Assembly (NCBI GenBank): GCA_021234155.1
Contig: JAJEKV010000033.1
Span: 9,765,641 to 9,829,640 of the forward strand
DNA from: Isoetes taiwanensis
Lineage: Eukaryota; Streptophyta; Lycopodiopsida; Isoetales; Isoetaceae
Length of the DNA: 64,000 bases
Direction of reading: 5' to 3'
The translations under genes were made by a program, and so were the position numbers. Position 1 is the first letter of the stretch. Every line of letters starts with the position of its first letter. Below the pieces are notes generated by a model. It saw nothing but the letters and a program-made list of their open reading frames with translations, was not told the DNA's origin and searched no databases. This document shows positions 21,176 through 32,800 of the stretch, piece by piece.

Positions 21176-21244
21176 GATTTCAGGATTTGTTATTTTTACA
21201 TCCACATCAAATCCCCCTAGAACCCCTGTTATTTTGCTACATAT
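21176..21244. repeat. 70-bp direct repeat, right copy
   Basis: Partner of 13675-13744. If the gypsy insertion is mentally removed, the two copies would flank a spacer of about 350 bp containing the tRNA-like sequence. This suggests either a small element with terminal direct repeats or a local duplication that predates the gypsy insertion. Confidence 0.8.
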
Positions 21245-21734
21245 ACATAACAGTATGGGAAATATTTTTAATTTTGAATTTGTCCAATGCTTTTGAGAAA
21301 AATGTAAAGTGTATAATACATGCCTTTTTTTGCTCTTTCTCAATGTTCAAATGCTTCTTCATATTGATGTCCTTGTATCTATGTTTGAATTTGTCCAATA
21401 TCAAACATAAAGTTATGCCCTGGGAATGCCCAATTACAACTTAAAATATGTTTATGAAAACTATTGTCATAACAATTTGAACTGCAGAATATTTAAAAGA
21501 TAGATTCAAAGAACCATGCCAGATGGCTGTAATATCTGTTTTCAACTTATAAAACCATGCTTGGTAAAACTTATATCCAAAAACACAAGCATGGTGCATC
21601 AAATCAAATTTAGATCTCAGATTTATCAAACTCACTTTCCAGTACTATAGGAGAAGTTTCATTCAATAAAGCACATTTGTTTCCACCTTTGGTTATGGAG
21701 TACTCATCCATATTTGATTCAGCAATCGTATTTA

Positions 21735-23147
21735 TCAAGAAGGTGTAACTGGATGCAAAACATGGGCGATCATCTTTCTAGGATCACTTGTGACTCTTGG
21801 AGGAAATTTAGGCACAATCCTCTTCTTAGACTTCCCAATAGATGTTCCTCCACCTGAGTAAGATTTTGGAGTAAAGGATAGTTTGCTGCCCTGACCCTGA
21901 AATTTCAAAAAAGTAATAGGTTTTATTATTTTTTTTAAAGATATCAGCAAGCTTGTTGTTTTCAAATTGCAATTCCATCCAGATTACTGCTTGGTGCTTT
22001 GGCAAAAGCAGAAGTCATTTCAAACATGATTTTTCTGATTTCCAAATATGAGACAAATGCCAGCGCAGCAGGCCTAAAAATGCCATTAATGCATTTAGTA
22101 AGAGCGACCATCTTGCCTATTGATAAAGCACCTGGAAAAACAGTCTCCAAGTTATTCAACAGGAACCAAATGGCATGATCAAACCACACTATTGAACAAG
22201 GACATTCGTCTCCATTCTTCCTTATCATTTTGATATCCTTTTCACACTTGCATGTGAAATAAGGGCAATGAGTTCTCCACATTCTTTTTAAGTAAAAATC
22301 CTCTTATACCATGTTTGGGTAGGCTATATGTCCTTTTTGACAAATTTGTATCCCTTTGCCTTTGATGCAAACCAGTCCAAAAAAATCCATACCAAATGGA
22401 ATATCACCAACAATTTTATTGTAAGTATTTTTCAAGCTTATGTGCTGCTTGGTTAGCAGCATTAACTTCATCTTTTGTGTACCCACAAGTGCACTCCAAG
22501 TATTGTTAATTGGAGCAAGAGCCCCAAAATTCTGACTTCTCCAAATAGCATGTTCATACATCACACTGTAACGCTCTGTTATTATAGGAAAACATGCAAA
22601 ATTGGCTAAGTTCAAGTTTGGTACTTTATCCAAATAATCTAGATCCTTATTTGCAGATTCACTAGAGACATTGTGCTCTATATTGTCACCATCCACAAAT
22701 TCTTCATCATTTAGATCCTTGTCTAGAAAGAGGTAATTATCCGCTTCCTGATTTTTTTCCACTGTTTTGTTACTTGTTTGGACAGTGGACTCATCCACAA
22801 AAGTTGCAGAAATATCATTAGCATCTTGTAATGCTATCAAGCCTACTAAGAAGATTCTGGCCATGCTATCTTCGAGGCAAGTCCTATTAAAAAATAGAGT
22901 GTTCACTTCATTATACATCATATTGATGGCTTCCTTGCACTTGATATACTCAAAATTTACTTTTTTCATTTGTTGGTACAAACGGAACCACCCATTAAAG
23001 CCCAAGAAAGTGACCAGAGATTTGTTTTTATCACAAAGATTTACCTCTTTGAACAAGATAAAGGAATGCACTTCTTTATTTCTGATACAAGCTATGATAG
23101 TCTGAACTGCCACTGTCAATGTTATATTAATTGTATTTGAGCAGCAC
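21735..23147 (-). pseudogene. Unidentified minus-strand coding locus, broken
   Basis: The longest frame (22304-23119) has 272 codons starting from a non-ATG codon and is open a further ~9 codons upstream, to an AG-like acceptor near 23148. Its middle is acidic (D/E-rich, near residues 100-165), and the C-terminal part has an aromatic segment (G-M-D-F-F-G-L-V-C). After a single TAA at 22304 the same frame continues with a Cys-containing segment (C-P-Y-F-T-C-K-C, then E-C-P-C) to about 21962. A basic tail in another frame (21735-21900) follows a splice-acceptor-like tttcag. It may be a spliced host gene or the body of an uncharacterised element. I recognise no family. Confidence 0.45.
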
Positions 23148-23713
23148 TAATTCCTTTATCCATTGATTATTATTGTCATCTTCTTCACTTCCAGCTTTGG
23201 AAATTTCCTATATACATCAATGTTGTTAGTTTACTCATATGATTTACACCTAAAAGAAAGTAATCAAAATTAAGGTCCCTAATATAACTAGAAAGCTGAG
23301 TAAAGAAAAAAAAAACCCTAAACAGGTGCGTGATAATCTAGGCCTTAATCAGGTTACAGATTTTACCTTTTTGATTGACACAATCCGAGATGATAAAGAA
23401 TTCCTTAATTTTATTCCACTTTACAAAACAATAGCATAATCAATATAGAATAGAATAGAATAGAATAGAATATACATTATTGTCCCTTGTGCCCTGAGGC
23501 CCCTGGACTTATGTAGCATGGGCGAGCTCCCTGATGGGTGCTACTAGCACATCACGCTGGTTTTATTGTAGCCTTTTCTGAAGGCTCCACTTTTTTTCTA
23601 TTAATACCGGCACCCCGCTTTGGATCGGCTTCAAGGTCGTGCAGAGGTGCGTCGTTATCAATCAGCTTTAAGCTGAGCATTTTTGGGCAACTATGATTCG
23701 CCTCCCGGGCGGC

Positions 23714-24226
23714 TCATAACAGAAGCCCCTTTTCTTTATGTACTTCCCGATGCCTTGTCGTCATTTCCCGTATTGCGTCCACCAAATCTCTCATTGTTTC
23801 TGTCCTTGCCATCATGGCATGTACGGGCTGGCCCCATCTTATGTTTCTGTATTTGTTCCCGATGTCTCCATATATTGGGCATTCATTGAGCATGTGATTC
23901 TTGTCCTCCACTTCCCCTCTGTCACAGATTTTGCATATCCGATCGTCTTTCTCTACTCTCCTCCATCTGTCCTTTTCAATTCTTAGGTCATGGCTCCCCA
24001 TCCTAAATCTTGCTAGGATATCCCTCCTGAATTTTCCTAGTAGATTATCCTGGTACATCTGCTGCCCTATCCGTTGTTCTGGGTTGAAGACTGTCATAAG
24101 CCAAATTGTCTTGGGCCCTGTGTGTTTTTGCAACCATGCTTGCGTAGCCTTGTTTGCCCAGTCCTCATTCCATTCGCCTTCGTTTATCAGGTCGCTCATA
24201 TTCATCCCCATTTCTCTGGTCCACAC
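23714..24226 (-). pseudogene. LINE ORF2: C-terminal zinc knuckle
   Basis: A third frame carries the C-terminus: a Trp-rich segment, R-R-D-I-L-A-R-F-R-M-G-S-H-D-L-R-I-E, and the zinc knuckle C-K-I-C-D-x(7)-N-H-M-L-N-E-C-P. This knuckle binds nucleic acid during target-primed reverse transcription. About 240 bp of apparent 3' UTR separates this frame's end from the simple-sequence tail. Confidence 0.85.
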
Positions 24227-24599
24227 TGCTACATCCCTAAATCATCCATTGCTCGCGATAATGTGTGATTTTGCTGACTCGCTGATCGCGATATTCGCTA
24301 ATTTATTCGGTTTCCCACCGCATTATTTCTTATGAGGTATCTGATAGTCTTCTCCCATGCCCTTACCTCCATTGGTTTACGCCCCGATCTCATATACTAT
24401 GATTTGTTTCGCGGTGTATTTGTTCTCATTTCAATTCTGTTTATGCCATTGCACGAGAATTCCTTCTGTTTTCCCATTTCTTTTCGTTAGCCCCGGTCCC
24501 CAAGCCTCAGCCCCGTATAGTTGCGTGGTCGCGATCACTGCACTGAACAGATAGCATTTGATTTCCCAGTCTATTATTAGCTTTTATTGCAGAAATTTT

Positions 24600-25187
24600 T
24601 CATATTATAGTAACTCCCAATGGCTGTTTGGAATCTTGTATGCGCCCCTTTAGTCCATTTCCTGTCACAGGTGTTGTCGTGCGTACCCGGTATCTATACT
24701 CTGTTGATTCTTCTAGTTCTGTTCCCAAATACTTGAACGGTTTGTGTCTATTCCTGTTGCCGAAAAAGACTATTTTGGTTTTTGCAAGATTTACTGTCAA
24801 CCCTATCTTTTCGCAAAAGATCTCCAGCAGTTTCAGTAACCTGTGCATTCCCTTGTTTTTTGTGGCCATCATGCTCAGGTTATCGGCATATAACATGATG
24901 GGTACCTTGGTTTCCCCTAGTGTAGGAGCGTCCATGTCCCCTTGCTGTTCTGCTATGAAATCTTGTAACGCATCTATGTATATTCCGAACAGTATTGGGG
25001 ATAACGGGCATCCATGCTTGACTCCCATGTCGCAATCTATTGCTTTTCCCTCTTCTTCCATTTTTGCATATACACTATAGTACAATCTTGCAATTGCCCC
25101 TACCATGTCTCTTGGTGCCTCTATATCTATGAGCCTCTGTATGAGCTTCTCCCTCGGAACTGTGTCAAAAGCCTTCCTAAAGTCCAC
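24600..25187 (-). pseudogene. LINE ORF2: RT palm domain with altered YADD box
   Basis: Continuation of reverse transcriptase in a second frame: D-F-R-K-A-F-D-T-V-P, then K-H-G-C-P-L-S-P-I-L-F-G-I-Y-I-D, then M-L-Y-A-D-N-L-S-M-M. The catalytic Y-A-D-D has become Y-A-D-N, which would abolish polymerisation. The region ends with K-T-K-I-V-F-F-G and Y-L-G-T-E, normal for the family. Between about 24230 and 24600 the thumb region is present but broken by stops. Confidence 0.85.
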
Positions 25188-25218
25188 AAAGCAGCATATT
25201 ACTTTCTTCCCCTGATTT

Positions 25219-26965
25219 CTATTCTGTTCTATTAATATCCTGAGGGTTACTAGGTGGTCCGTGGTTGAGTGTTCCAGCCTGAAACCTGCCTGCCCCTTGT
25301 GCTCTCATGTTCTCTATCTCTGCCCATTGTTTCAACTTATTGTCTAAGACCTTTCCAAACCATTTTGCAAAGATGGAGCTCACCATTATGGTTCTGTAAT
25401 TTCTAGGTTCCTGTCCGCTCCCTCCCTTGTGTAGGGGTATGACCCTGTTGTACGCCCATCTGTCTGGGAGTCCCGTGTGTATTATGCCGTTGAATATATC
25501 TGTCACTTGTTTCCGTAACACAGTGTCTGCACATTTTAGTAATTCCACAGTTAGTCCATACAGGTTTGGAGCTTTGTTGTTGGCCATCCTATTTAGTGCT
25601 ATCATCACTTCCTGTATGCTGAAACACGGTGTGTCCATCTCTTGTAGTTCTGGTATTGGTGCTGGGGAAGCCCCGGTCTTATACAATTTTTCAAGGTATC
25701 TCTCCCATCCGGCTGCCCCAATGTTGCCTTGTGTGTTCCCATTTTTCTTATTTCCTTGTCTTTTCCCTTTAAATCCTTTCCAAAATTTTCGGGGTTGCTT
25801 TTTGAGTAGTTTAGCCAGTCCCCATTGGTGCTGTACCAAGTTTTTGTTTCTCTTTGCCTTCAGCATCCTCAAATATACCACTTTTTCAGTTTGATATGTC
25901 TCTCTTCCTTTCTGCTCTCTGACCTTTCTTTTTTGTTCTCTGCACTCATCATCGTACCAGGTTGAGGCCTTGAAGGTATTATTCCCCCTTTTTCTTCTTC
26001 TCTTCCCAAAAACTTCTGTTGCCACTTTCACTGTTATATCATTAAGCATGTCCCCATTTTCGTCTGCCCTGTGTTCCCCCCAATTCCATTTTCCCATTTC
26101 TTCTTTGATAGACTGCACAAATGTGTCTGCATGTTTATCTTGAAATTGTATTTTCAACTTCCCCTTATCCTTCTCTATCCCCTGTTGTCTGTCATTTGAA
26201 GCCTGCTCATTTCCTGTAAGTGTTAACTGTATGGGCCTATGACTTTCCCTTTTTCCGATCGGCCATTCTAGGAGTATAAATCCCAAGACTATCTCCGCTG
26301 CTGTGTCATTCATTATCACATAATTTACTATACTTCTCCCGTGTACGTTCTGGCTCGTGAAATTCCCTGACCCTTCCCACCTCTGTACTCCATTGGCTAT
26401 AATGACCCCCGTAGCTGTGCATACCTCGAGCAGTAGGTCCCCTTTAGCATTGACTTCTGCCCTGTCCTCTGTATGTCTTTCCCACTCCTGTGATCTTGTC
26501 GTGTGTGTCCATTGTCCATTTATATCCTCTATGCTTGTGTTTTGTGCTTGTTCCTGTCCTGTTCTGGCATTCAGATCACCTATTAATATCATTGGTCCCT
26601 GTTCCTTCCATTTCATCATAGTCTCCCCCAGTTCTAACAGTTCTAGCTTATCACTGCTCGGTGGGTAATATGCTATAATCAGAATTAAATCCTTTTTGTT
26701 TTGTAACATCATGTATCTCTTATTGACATCTGAGTGTAAAATACATGCACTGTTTACTACATTTTCTTTGACATAGCAGGCTAGACCTGCACTCCCTCTT
26801 CCTATCTTAAAATCTTTGTCTTTCCAGCACGTGAATAGCTGGTACCCCTCCTCCTCCGGCAGCCGTTTTATGTTGTGTTCCCATGTCTCTACCAGACATA
26901 TTATGTCACCTCCAGCCTCTCCCCGTCATGCCAAGGGTATCTAGTACAGTTCCAGTACCATATCG
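25219..26965 (-). pseudogene. LINE ORF2: endonuclease and N-terminal RT
   Basis: The frame runs from about 26915 (D-I-I-C-L-V-E-T-W, the endonuclease E-T-W motif) through A-Y-Y-P-P-S-S and G-D-L-N-A-R-T-G to E-S-H-R-P-I. In active enzymes the last motif is S-D-H-x-P, so the catalytic aspartate before the histidine is gone. A long basic linker follows. Then come reverse-transcriptase blocks with A-L-N-R-M-A-N-N-K-A-P, where the usual G-P-D-G reads N-L-Y-G, and Y-R-T-I-M-V-S-S-I-F-A-K. The frame is lost near 25295, just before the Q-A-G-F-R block, by a one-base indel. Confidence 0.85.
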
Positions 26966-27126
26966 TCAGCGTCTCTTTCCTCGAGGTTGTCTCGGGGTCT
27001 CCGTATGTTCTGCTCCATTTCCCATTCTTCCCGGTCATCCCCTGGTCTTTGTGATCGGGGTTGGATCCATGTTTCCGGCTTGGGCTATTCGGTCTGCGCC
27101 GTTCCCTTTTCCCCCTCTTTCTTCCT

Positions 27127-28136
27127 CTACGTGCTTTGACTCATTTTAGGAGACTCACTGGCGTTATTGCCCTCCCCTCCCCGGTGCCATGATTTCACGT
27201 CCCTTGTGCCGGGACCCTCGGTGGTTGATGTTCTCCTTCCCCATATCCGTCGATCTTCCTGATTCCAGCCTCTCATATACTGTCCTTGTCCCAAGCACTT
27301 TGTGAGTTCGTACCCTTTTGTGCGAGAAACACCTTGCCATTCGACCCACATGCGTATTCTGCTTTGATTGAGGTTCCTTGGCCTTGGCCCGACTCCTGCA
27401 ATGTAACCCTTGGCGTTGCATATTTGTTAGAGCTTCTGCACCTTGATCCCGATTCCTCAGCACGGGCCCCATCGCGATATTCTCTCCTTAGGCTGTCGGG
27501 TCCACGAGTGTCGGGGTTTATGTGCCTCGGCAGTCCCTCTCCATTGCTTTTTTTTGATCGTACGGCTTTGACAATGACGCTCCGATGCTCTTTGAAGACC
27601 ACCTCTATTACTTCCTTGATCCTTTCGAATATGTCCTCATTAGGTTTCTCTGCTACCCCTATCAGCCTAACGTCATGCTTAATTCTATTCTATTCCTCAT
27701 ATTCCATGATATGCGGTTTTATTTTATCAAATGATTCCTATGCATCCAATTCAAAATTTTCTTTTTCTAATTCAACCAACCTCTTCAAGATTTTGGCTCT
27801 CTCCTCCTCAATCTCGTCCATTCTGCGCTGCATATCCTTGCTTGTCTTCTCCACTCCCTTTATCCTCATGTCCATGCTGGAGATGGCTATTTTGTTACGG
27901 TTGACCGTTTCTGCCAGCGTGTTGAGTGCATCCATGCTGGGTATTCTGGACTCCAACTGCTTGTTCATCTGCGCCAGAAAATCTTTGAGGTCCTGCTGGC
28001 TTGCTGGTGCCCTTGCCGTATCTGCTCTCTTTAGCTGGCTGAGGCTGGTGCTTTCCGCCATTGCTTTGAAATGCAGTGTGCCGCTGTACTCTTCGTCCGG
28101 GTAACCGCTACAGGCTCTGCGAGGCGATATTGTCAT
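27127..28136 (-). pseudogene. LINE ORF1 (coiled-coil, RNA-binding-like)
   Basis: Reading begins at an ATG at 28136; a second ATG near 28061 starts M-A-E-S-T. The first 132 codons contain a heptad-rich coiled coil from about residue 50, ending with a leucine/lysine/glutamate stretch before a TAG. Past the stop, a segment with V-R-L-I-G-V-A-E and E-V-V-F-K-E-H (27570-27690) looks like the RNA-recognition fold of L1-type ORF1 proteins. Further frames down to 27127 are basic and scrambled. Such proteins coat LINE RNA and act as chaperones. Confidence 0.65.
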
Positions 28137-28140
28137 ACTT

Positions 28141-29670
28141 CTTCTATTAAGTATATATATTGTACCTTTAATTCAAAATTCACCTGTTAATTCTAATTTT
28201 GAATTTGAATTTTAGGATAGCCATTCATTAATTATTCTGCCCCCACTACTTATTATTCATTCTGCCACGTGGTTCTCAATCTGCATAACCAATTAAAAAA
28301 TGGTTAGATCTATGCATTTTTGAAAGGTTCTAGTTAAGGGAATTAAATCTAACTCTATTTGGTAGACCAATTTAGTACTCTTTTATTCCTTTTCGGCTTA
28401 AGCAATCCTTTATCTACACGAGCAGAATTATCAATCACCCCAAACAAATCTACCATGAAATTATTGCTTAAATGCTATTTAAAGCTTTATCTCCTTGTAA
28501 AATACTCTCTGCACATACTAAAAGACTAGATTATAAACCTCATATTTGTATGCTGCCATAAATTCAGCCTAAGGTCCATCCATTGCTTGCCCAAATCCAC
28601 ATTCGGATAATTCGAGAGGTATTGTAATTTAAGGAGATGTTGCTTTAGTAAGACTTGCATCAGCTATATTTTTTATGTTGGTTGCAGATTGCAGGCTATT
28701 AAATTGCAGGCGCAGAGACCCATGAATGTTTGAAAAGTCTTCCCTGCTTGAATTTTCTCAGTATTCAGTTTGTTTGTAGCCCTTTGTACAAGGTGAGATG
28801 GAGAAGACCTAGACCTATATGTATGCATTCTTTGCTGGACCTTCTAGGTATATCTAGGATAGAAACCAAAATTCCAAACTCTTGTACACAATACTATTAG
28901 TCTCATTCATCAAGTTCCAGCCTTGCAGACATAGTATTGACCTCATTCATCAAGTTGCACCCTTTTAGAGAGGAAGTTAACTCCAGTCTAGAATTGTGAA
29001 AAGAAGATACATGCAAGTAGGTAATCATTAAATTGGAATTAGGCTTGCAACTGCCATGGGCAACAATGAATCTGTACATTCGCTTTGTGAGTTTGCACAA
29101 ATAAAAAACAAACAATTGGTCTCCATAGTATGATAGTTTTTTATTTGTCTTCAAATTGTGCTTGGGTTATCCAAGGCTGTCCAATTTCCAAGTTTTAACA
29201 CCCATGAATGTTTTATGCAAACCAAGCACCCAAGCACCATCTTTAAGAGCAAAATGTGCCACACCAGATCCTCATTAAATAATTCAAACTTTTCCTCTGT
29301 ATAATCTGTGAATGTCAAACTTTTCCCCTGTGGATAATCTGCCTCTTTGTGGCCAATGTTGTGAATTACAAAATAGACAGATAGCAAATGTGTTTGAGAG
29401 GATGAGAGGATGGTCAAATGATGAACAATATCTACGGGTGACCTTTAGAGGATTGCAAAGTCCAAGCTTTGTGAATAGAAAGCAACTTATTTTATGCACA
29501 TGTTCAGGTAGATTTTGAGCGGTAATTTGAACTTTTACAAATTCACCTTGAATGCCTGACAACAATGATCACCTTCATACCCTGATTGTTTACAAAAATA
29601 AATATCTCAGCCTTCTCTTACAATCCCATTTGCAAGCCAGACATCAACAAGCAGCAAGTCATCTTTCAGT
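28141..29670. other. Non-coding DNA, no supported gene
   Basis: The sequence is AT-rich. Minus-strand frames at 28903-29565 overlap each other in different registers and none shows a recognisable domain. A short near-repeat of ctcattcatcaagtt occurs at about 28900 and 28943. I see nothing else. Confidence 0.55.
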
Positions 29671-29814
29671 AAGTATGATTTATCTGCGTTTCAAGATAAG
29701 CAGATAAATCCACTTCTTGAGGCTAGTTGAATGGTCCTCTATAGTATTTATATCCATCTTGTCATGATTCATCCTTATCAGCCGTCTAATAGCCTCTCCC
29801 CTTTGGTTAATTGT
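29671..29814. repeat. 144-bp module, copy 1, with 11-bp hairpin
   Basis: The module matches 34693-34836 with two substitutions in 144 bp. It contains a perfect 11-bp inverted repeat (gatttatctgc at 29677-29687 and gcagataaatc at 29700-29710, 12-nt loop), then 12 nt, then ctag followed by t. That arrangement resembles a Helitron 3' end, but similarity between the copies continues about 90 bp beyond ctag, which weakens that reading. Confidence 0.85.
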
Positions 29815-32800
29815 GGATGTGCGCTTACCTAATCTCTTTCTCTTTCATAGGGTGGTTTTGTCCTCTTTACATCGTGGATTGTGGTTTCTTATGCTGACAA
29901 GCAATTTGAGCTTTGAGATTTAGGGTTTATCCCAGCTATCATTACCTAGAACAACCGCTCCAGTGTTTTGGTAGATTGTATTCATGCCTTAGGACTTCAT
30001 TTTTCTATCGTCCTGTCTCAAACGGCACAAAACTTTATACATCAAAGCGAAGTGGAGTTCTTGCAGATTTGGATAAAGATTCAATGAATCAAACTTCTGT
30101 TCTGCATCATGGACTGTTTCACTGGCTAGTTGGGCGTTCTTCTCGCCCATATTTTCTCTGTAGAAGGAGGCAGGAAAGTCTCGCAACACCTTTATGGTAT
30201 CAACAGGCTGAAGTTGCAGTTTTCTTAGAATCGGTTGATTCTGGAATGCAAAGTTATAGGTAAGTTTTTTACTTTAGGTCATTTTTCTGAGGTTTTAACC
30301 CAGGATTTGATTCAGTCATCCTGGTGCTCTTTCGGACATTGGTGTATTTTCGATGTGTTTTTCCGCTTTCTGCTATTTTGCAAGCTATGTAGTTTAGGAT
30401 CTCTTCTAGATGGCCTTTTTCTCCTTGCCTCCTTTCTCTCGATGCTTTCTCTCTTCGTGCATCAAAGTGCTTCGCTGGATTGCCTTATCATGGTTTCTTA
30501 TGCCAATTCCTTTGTTCCCTTGCTTTCTGGTATGTTGACCATTGTGGCATTGTGCAAGTTCTCAGATAGTTCATGCCAAGTCCGACTTCATGTCTATCTA
30601 TAGATTGGGGCTTAGTTTTCTATCATCCACGGTTTATAGAAAGCCCTATTATTTGCACTTGTGTAACCGACCTGCTATTCTATGCTGGTTTTGTTCCATA
30701 AGCACTTATGGCGGCAGTGGTTCCAACCCCTGCTTGGCCACTCCATTTTCTGAAGAGCGAGTAGAGCTTACCAGTTCACTTCCTTAGTGAGCTACCAGTA
30801 TCAGTTTGTTTATTTCTAGCTGCAACCGATAACAACTTTCTTCTAGCTTGACTTGGGAGGCTTTTACTGGTGGTATCCTTCTTATGGCTTTCTGAACAGG
30901 CCCCCAGATATTTAATTTCAGGTCTTGATTGCCTATTCATTTCCCTGTTTACTGTGTGAAGCAAGTTGCAACGAATTTCATCTTGATTGCCTTTTAAGTT
31001 TTGTGTTTACTCTTGCTCTGAAGCTAGTGGTAGGGGTCTGCATTGTATTGCTGCTTGCACTAACTTTACACTGGTCTTAAATTTTCTTTTAATACTGCTT
31101 GCTACAAGGTGATCCGTGCTATTCTCTGGTTTGGGCAATACTAATCTATTTAACCTTCTTCTATTGCTACAAGGAGATCGCGTTGCTTTGCAATTAGGGC
31201 AATATTTGATCTGAGTGTTTTTTACTATCTTATTAAACATAGGATCTTTTGCTTTCTAGTTTGCACAGTTACTTATTTTATAAGGTGTCGCATTTGTGTT
31301 TTCCTGTAGTTTTCAATTTGGCATCTCTAACCTTAGTTTCTAAAGCCTTCTCTTTTTTGGAGATAAGTCAAATCTATTTAGTCTTTCATATTCGGTATGA
31401 GCTCCACGTGTTACTTTTGATTTATGGATCTTGCACTTTTACTTGCTGCAGAAGAGCAGAGCTCAACCTTAAATCCATATTCATGTTTGTGTACATGTGC
31501 TAATACTGTTTGGTGCGTAGGTAGATTATGCATGCAAATAAACTAACGTATTGGTTACATTTTCTCGGGATAGAGTATGTTCTGTTTAAATAACTCTGGT
31601 TGTAGTTTGCACATCCATCCTTGAAGCTTTTAGGTTGGATATAGAGTTCAACTTCACATATTTTATGTACATTGTCCTAGCTTTCAGATATTTCAGTCAT
31701 TTTTTCATGTCTTTTGGATGTTCATATTGTTGGTTCAGGAGTATGAATTGCAGTTCAGCTGATTCGAAATTCCTTTTGGTGGCACATAGAGCAATGATGG
31801 CAGTCGAGATTCTATTTAATCAAGTTTACCTATTTATTTTCAACCCAATTCAAAGCTAATGTCATGTGGTGGTTGCGAATGCTTGCTAGTGTAACATTGC
31901 CGTTGTTCAGAATCAGTGCTTATCGTGGAGGCAAGTTTGTGGCTCTTTGGTTAAGCTGTTGAGTTCTTGTGCTTTGAACACGGTTTCAACTTGTCGGTTG
32001 TCGATTTCCTGTTATATTCATCAGACCTTTGTTTTTGCATTCTAAGTTTGCTCCTCTGGGTGCCGATCTTGTACATAGATGTTTGTGCAAACAAACGGTA
32101 GACTTTTGTTTTCTCGTTGTTGTGATGAATCTTTGCCCTTTGATCTTAAGCTTAGGCGTCTGTGCAAACACGTAGTTAGGGTTTTATTTTCTCACCTGTG
32201 TTGTGCCTCTCTGCCTTTTAAGTCACAAATACTGTTGTCATACAGTGTCACATTCGTAACAGATGCTCCTAGAATTTTGGGCTCTGAGATCCTGCTTCAG
32301 AAACTGCCAGATTCTAAGCTAATATTTTCTCAACTTTTTATAGTGTCGCATTTCATGCGTTATTCATCCGCTTTACGTTTAATACTGAGATGCGTGGTAA
32401 TGTTAAGAATATGGTGCCGAGCATGATTTGTAACTCGTAATATGTTTAGCAATGTCTTATTCCCATGCTTCACATTTTGATATGTCAGCCTTGTTATGAA
32501 ATTACCCCTCTTCACCCGTAGACCAGGAAATATGGTTACATGGTGGAGATTTATAGATTTTATAGATTTATTCTCGTCCCATGGCCTTGTGTGATTTAAG
32601 AGTTTTAGGTTCTCACGTTCGACATTGGTGGCTTAGTCATACTAATGTTGTTATAGCATGGTGTTGGAGGTTTGGTCCCAATGAGAGTAATTGTGGCATG
32701 TAAAGTTTTTGAGTTATGAGCAAGTTTTGATTTGAGACTTCCACTTTTATTCTGGCCATGTACATTTTAGAGTTTTATGGTCAAGTTACTTCTCTCAACA

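Larger units (their letters stand above)
23444..28140 (-). mobile_element. Near full-length LINE, minus strand, pentanucleotide tail
   Basis: The element keeps ORF1 (coiled coil plus RNA-binding-like region), an apurinic-type endonuclease, reverse transcriptase and a C-terminal zinc knuckle, in the normal order, over 4.7 kb. Its 3' end carries a (TTCTA)n tail on the minus strand, seen on the plus strand as repeated tagaa at 23444-23473, instead of poly(A). It is inactive: it has stops in ORF1, at least two frameshifts in ORF2 and changed catalytic residues. CAG/CTG codons look normal here, so the lesions are likely real. I could not see a target-site duplication. Confidence 0.88.

Noticed and set aside
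23683-28104. Numerous long plus-strand frames opposite the minus-strand LINE
   Set aside because: They are antisense shadows of ORF1 and ORF2; all recognisable domains read on the minus strand.
29677-29727. Hairpin plus CTAG in the 144-bp module as a Helitron 3' end
   Set aside because: Layout fits, but similarity between the copies continues about 90 bp past CTAG, unlike a true terminus.
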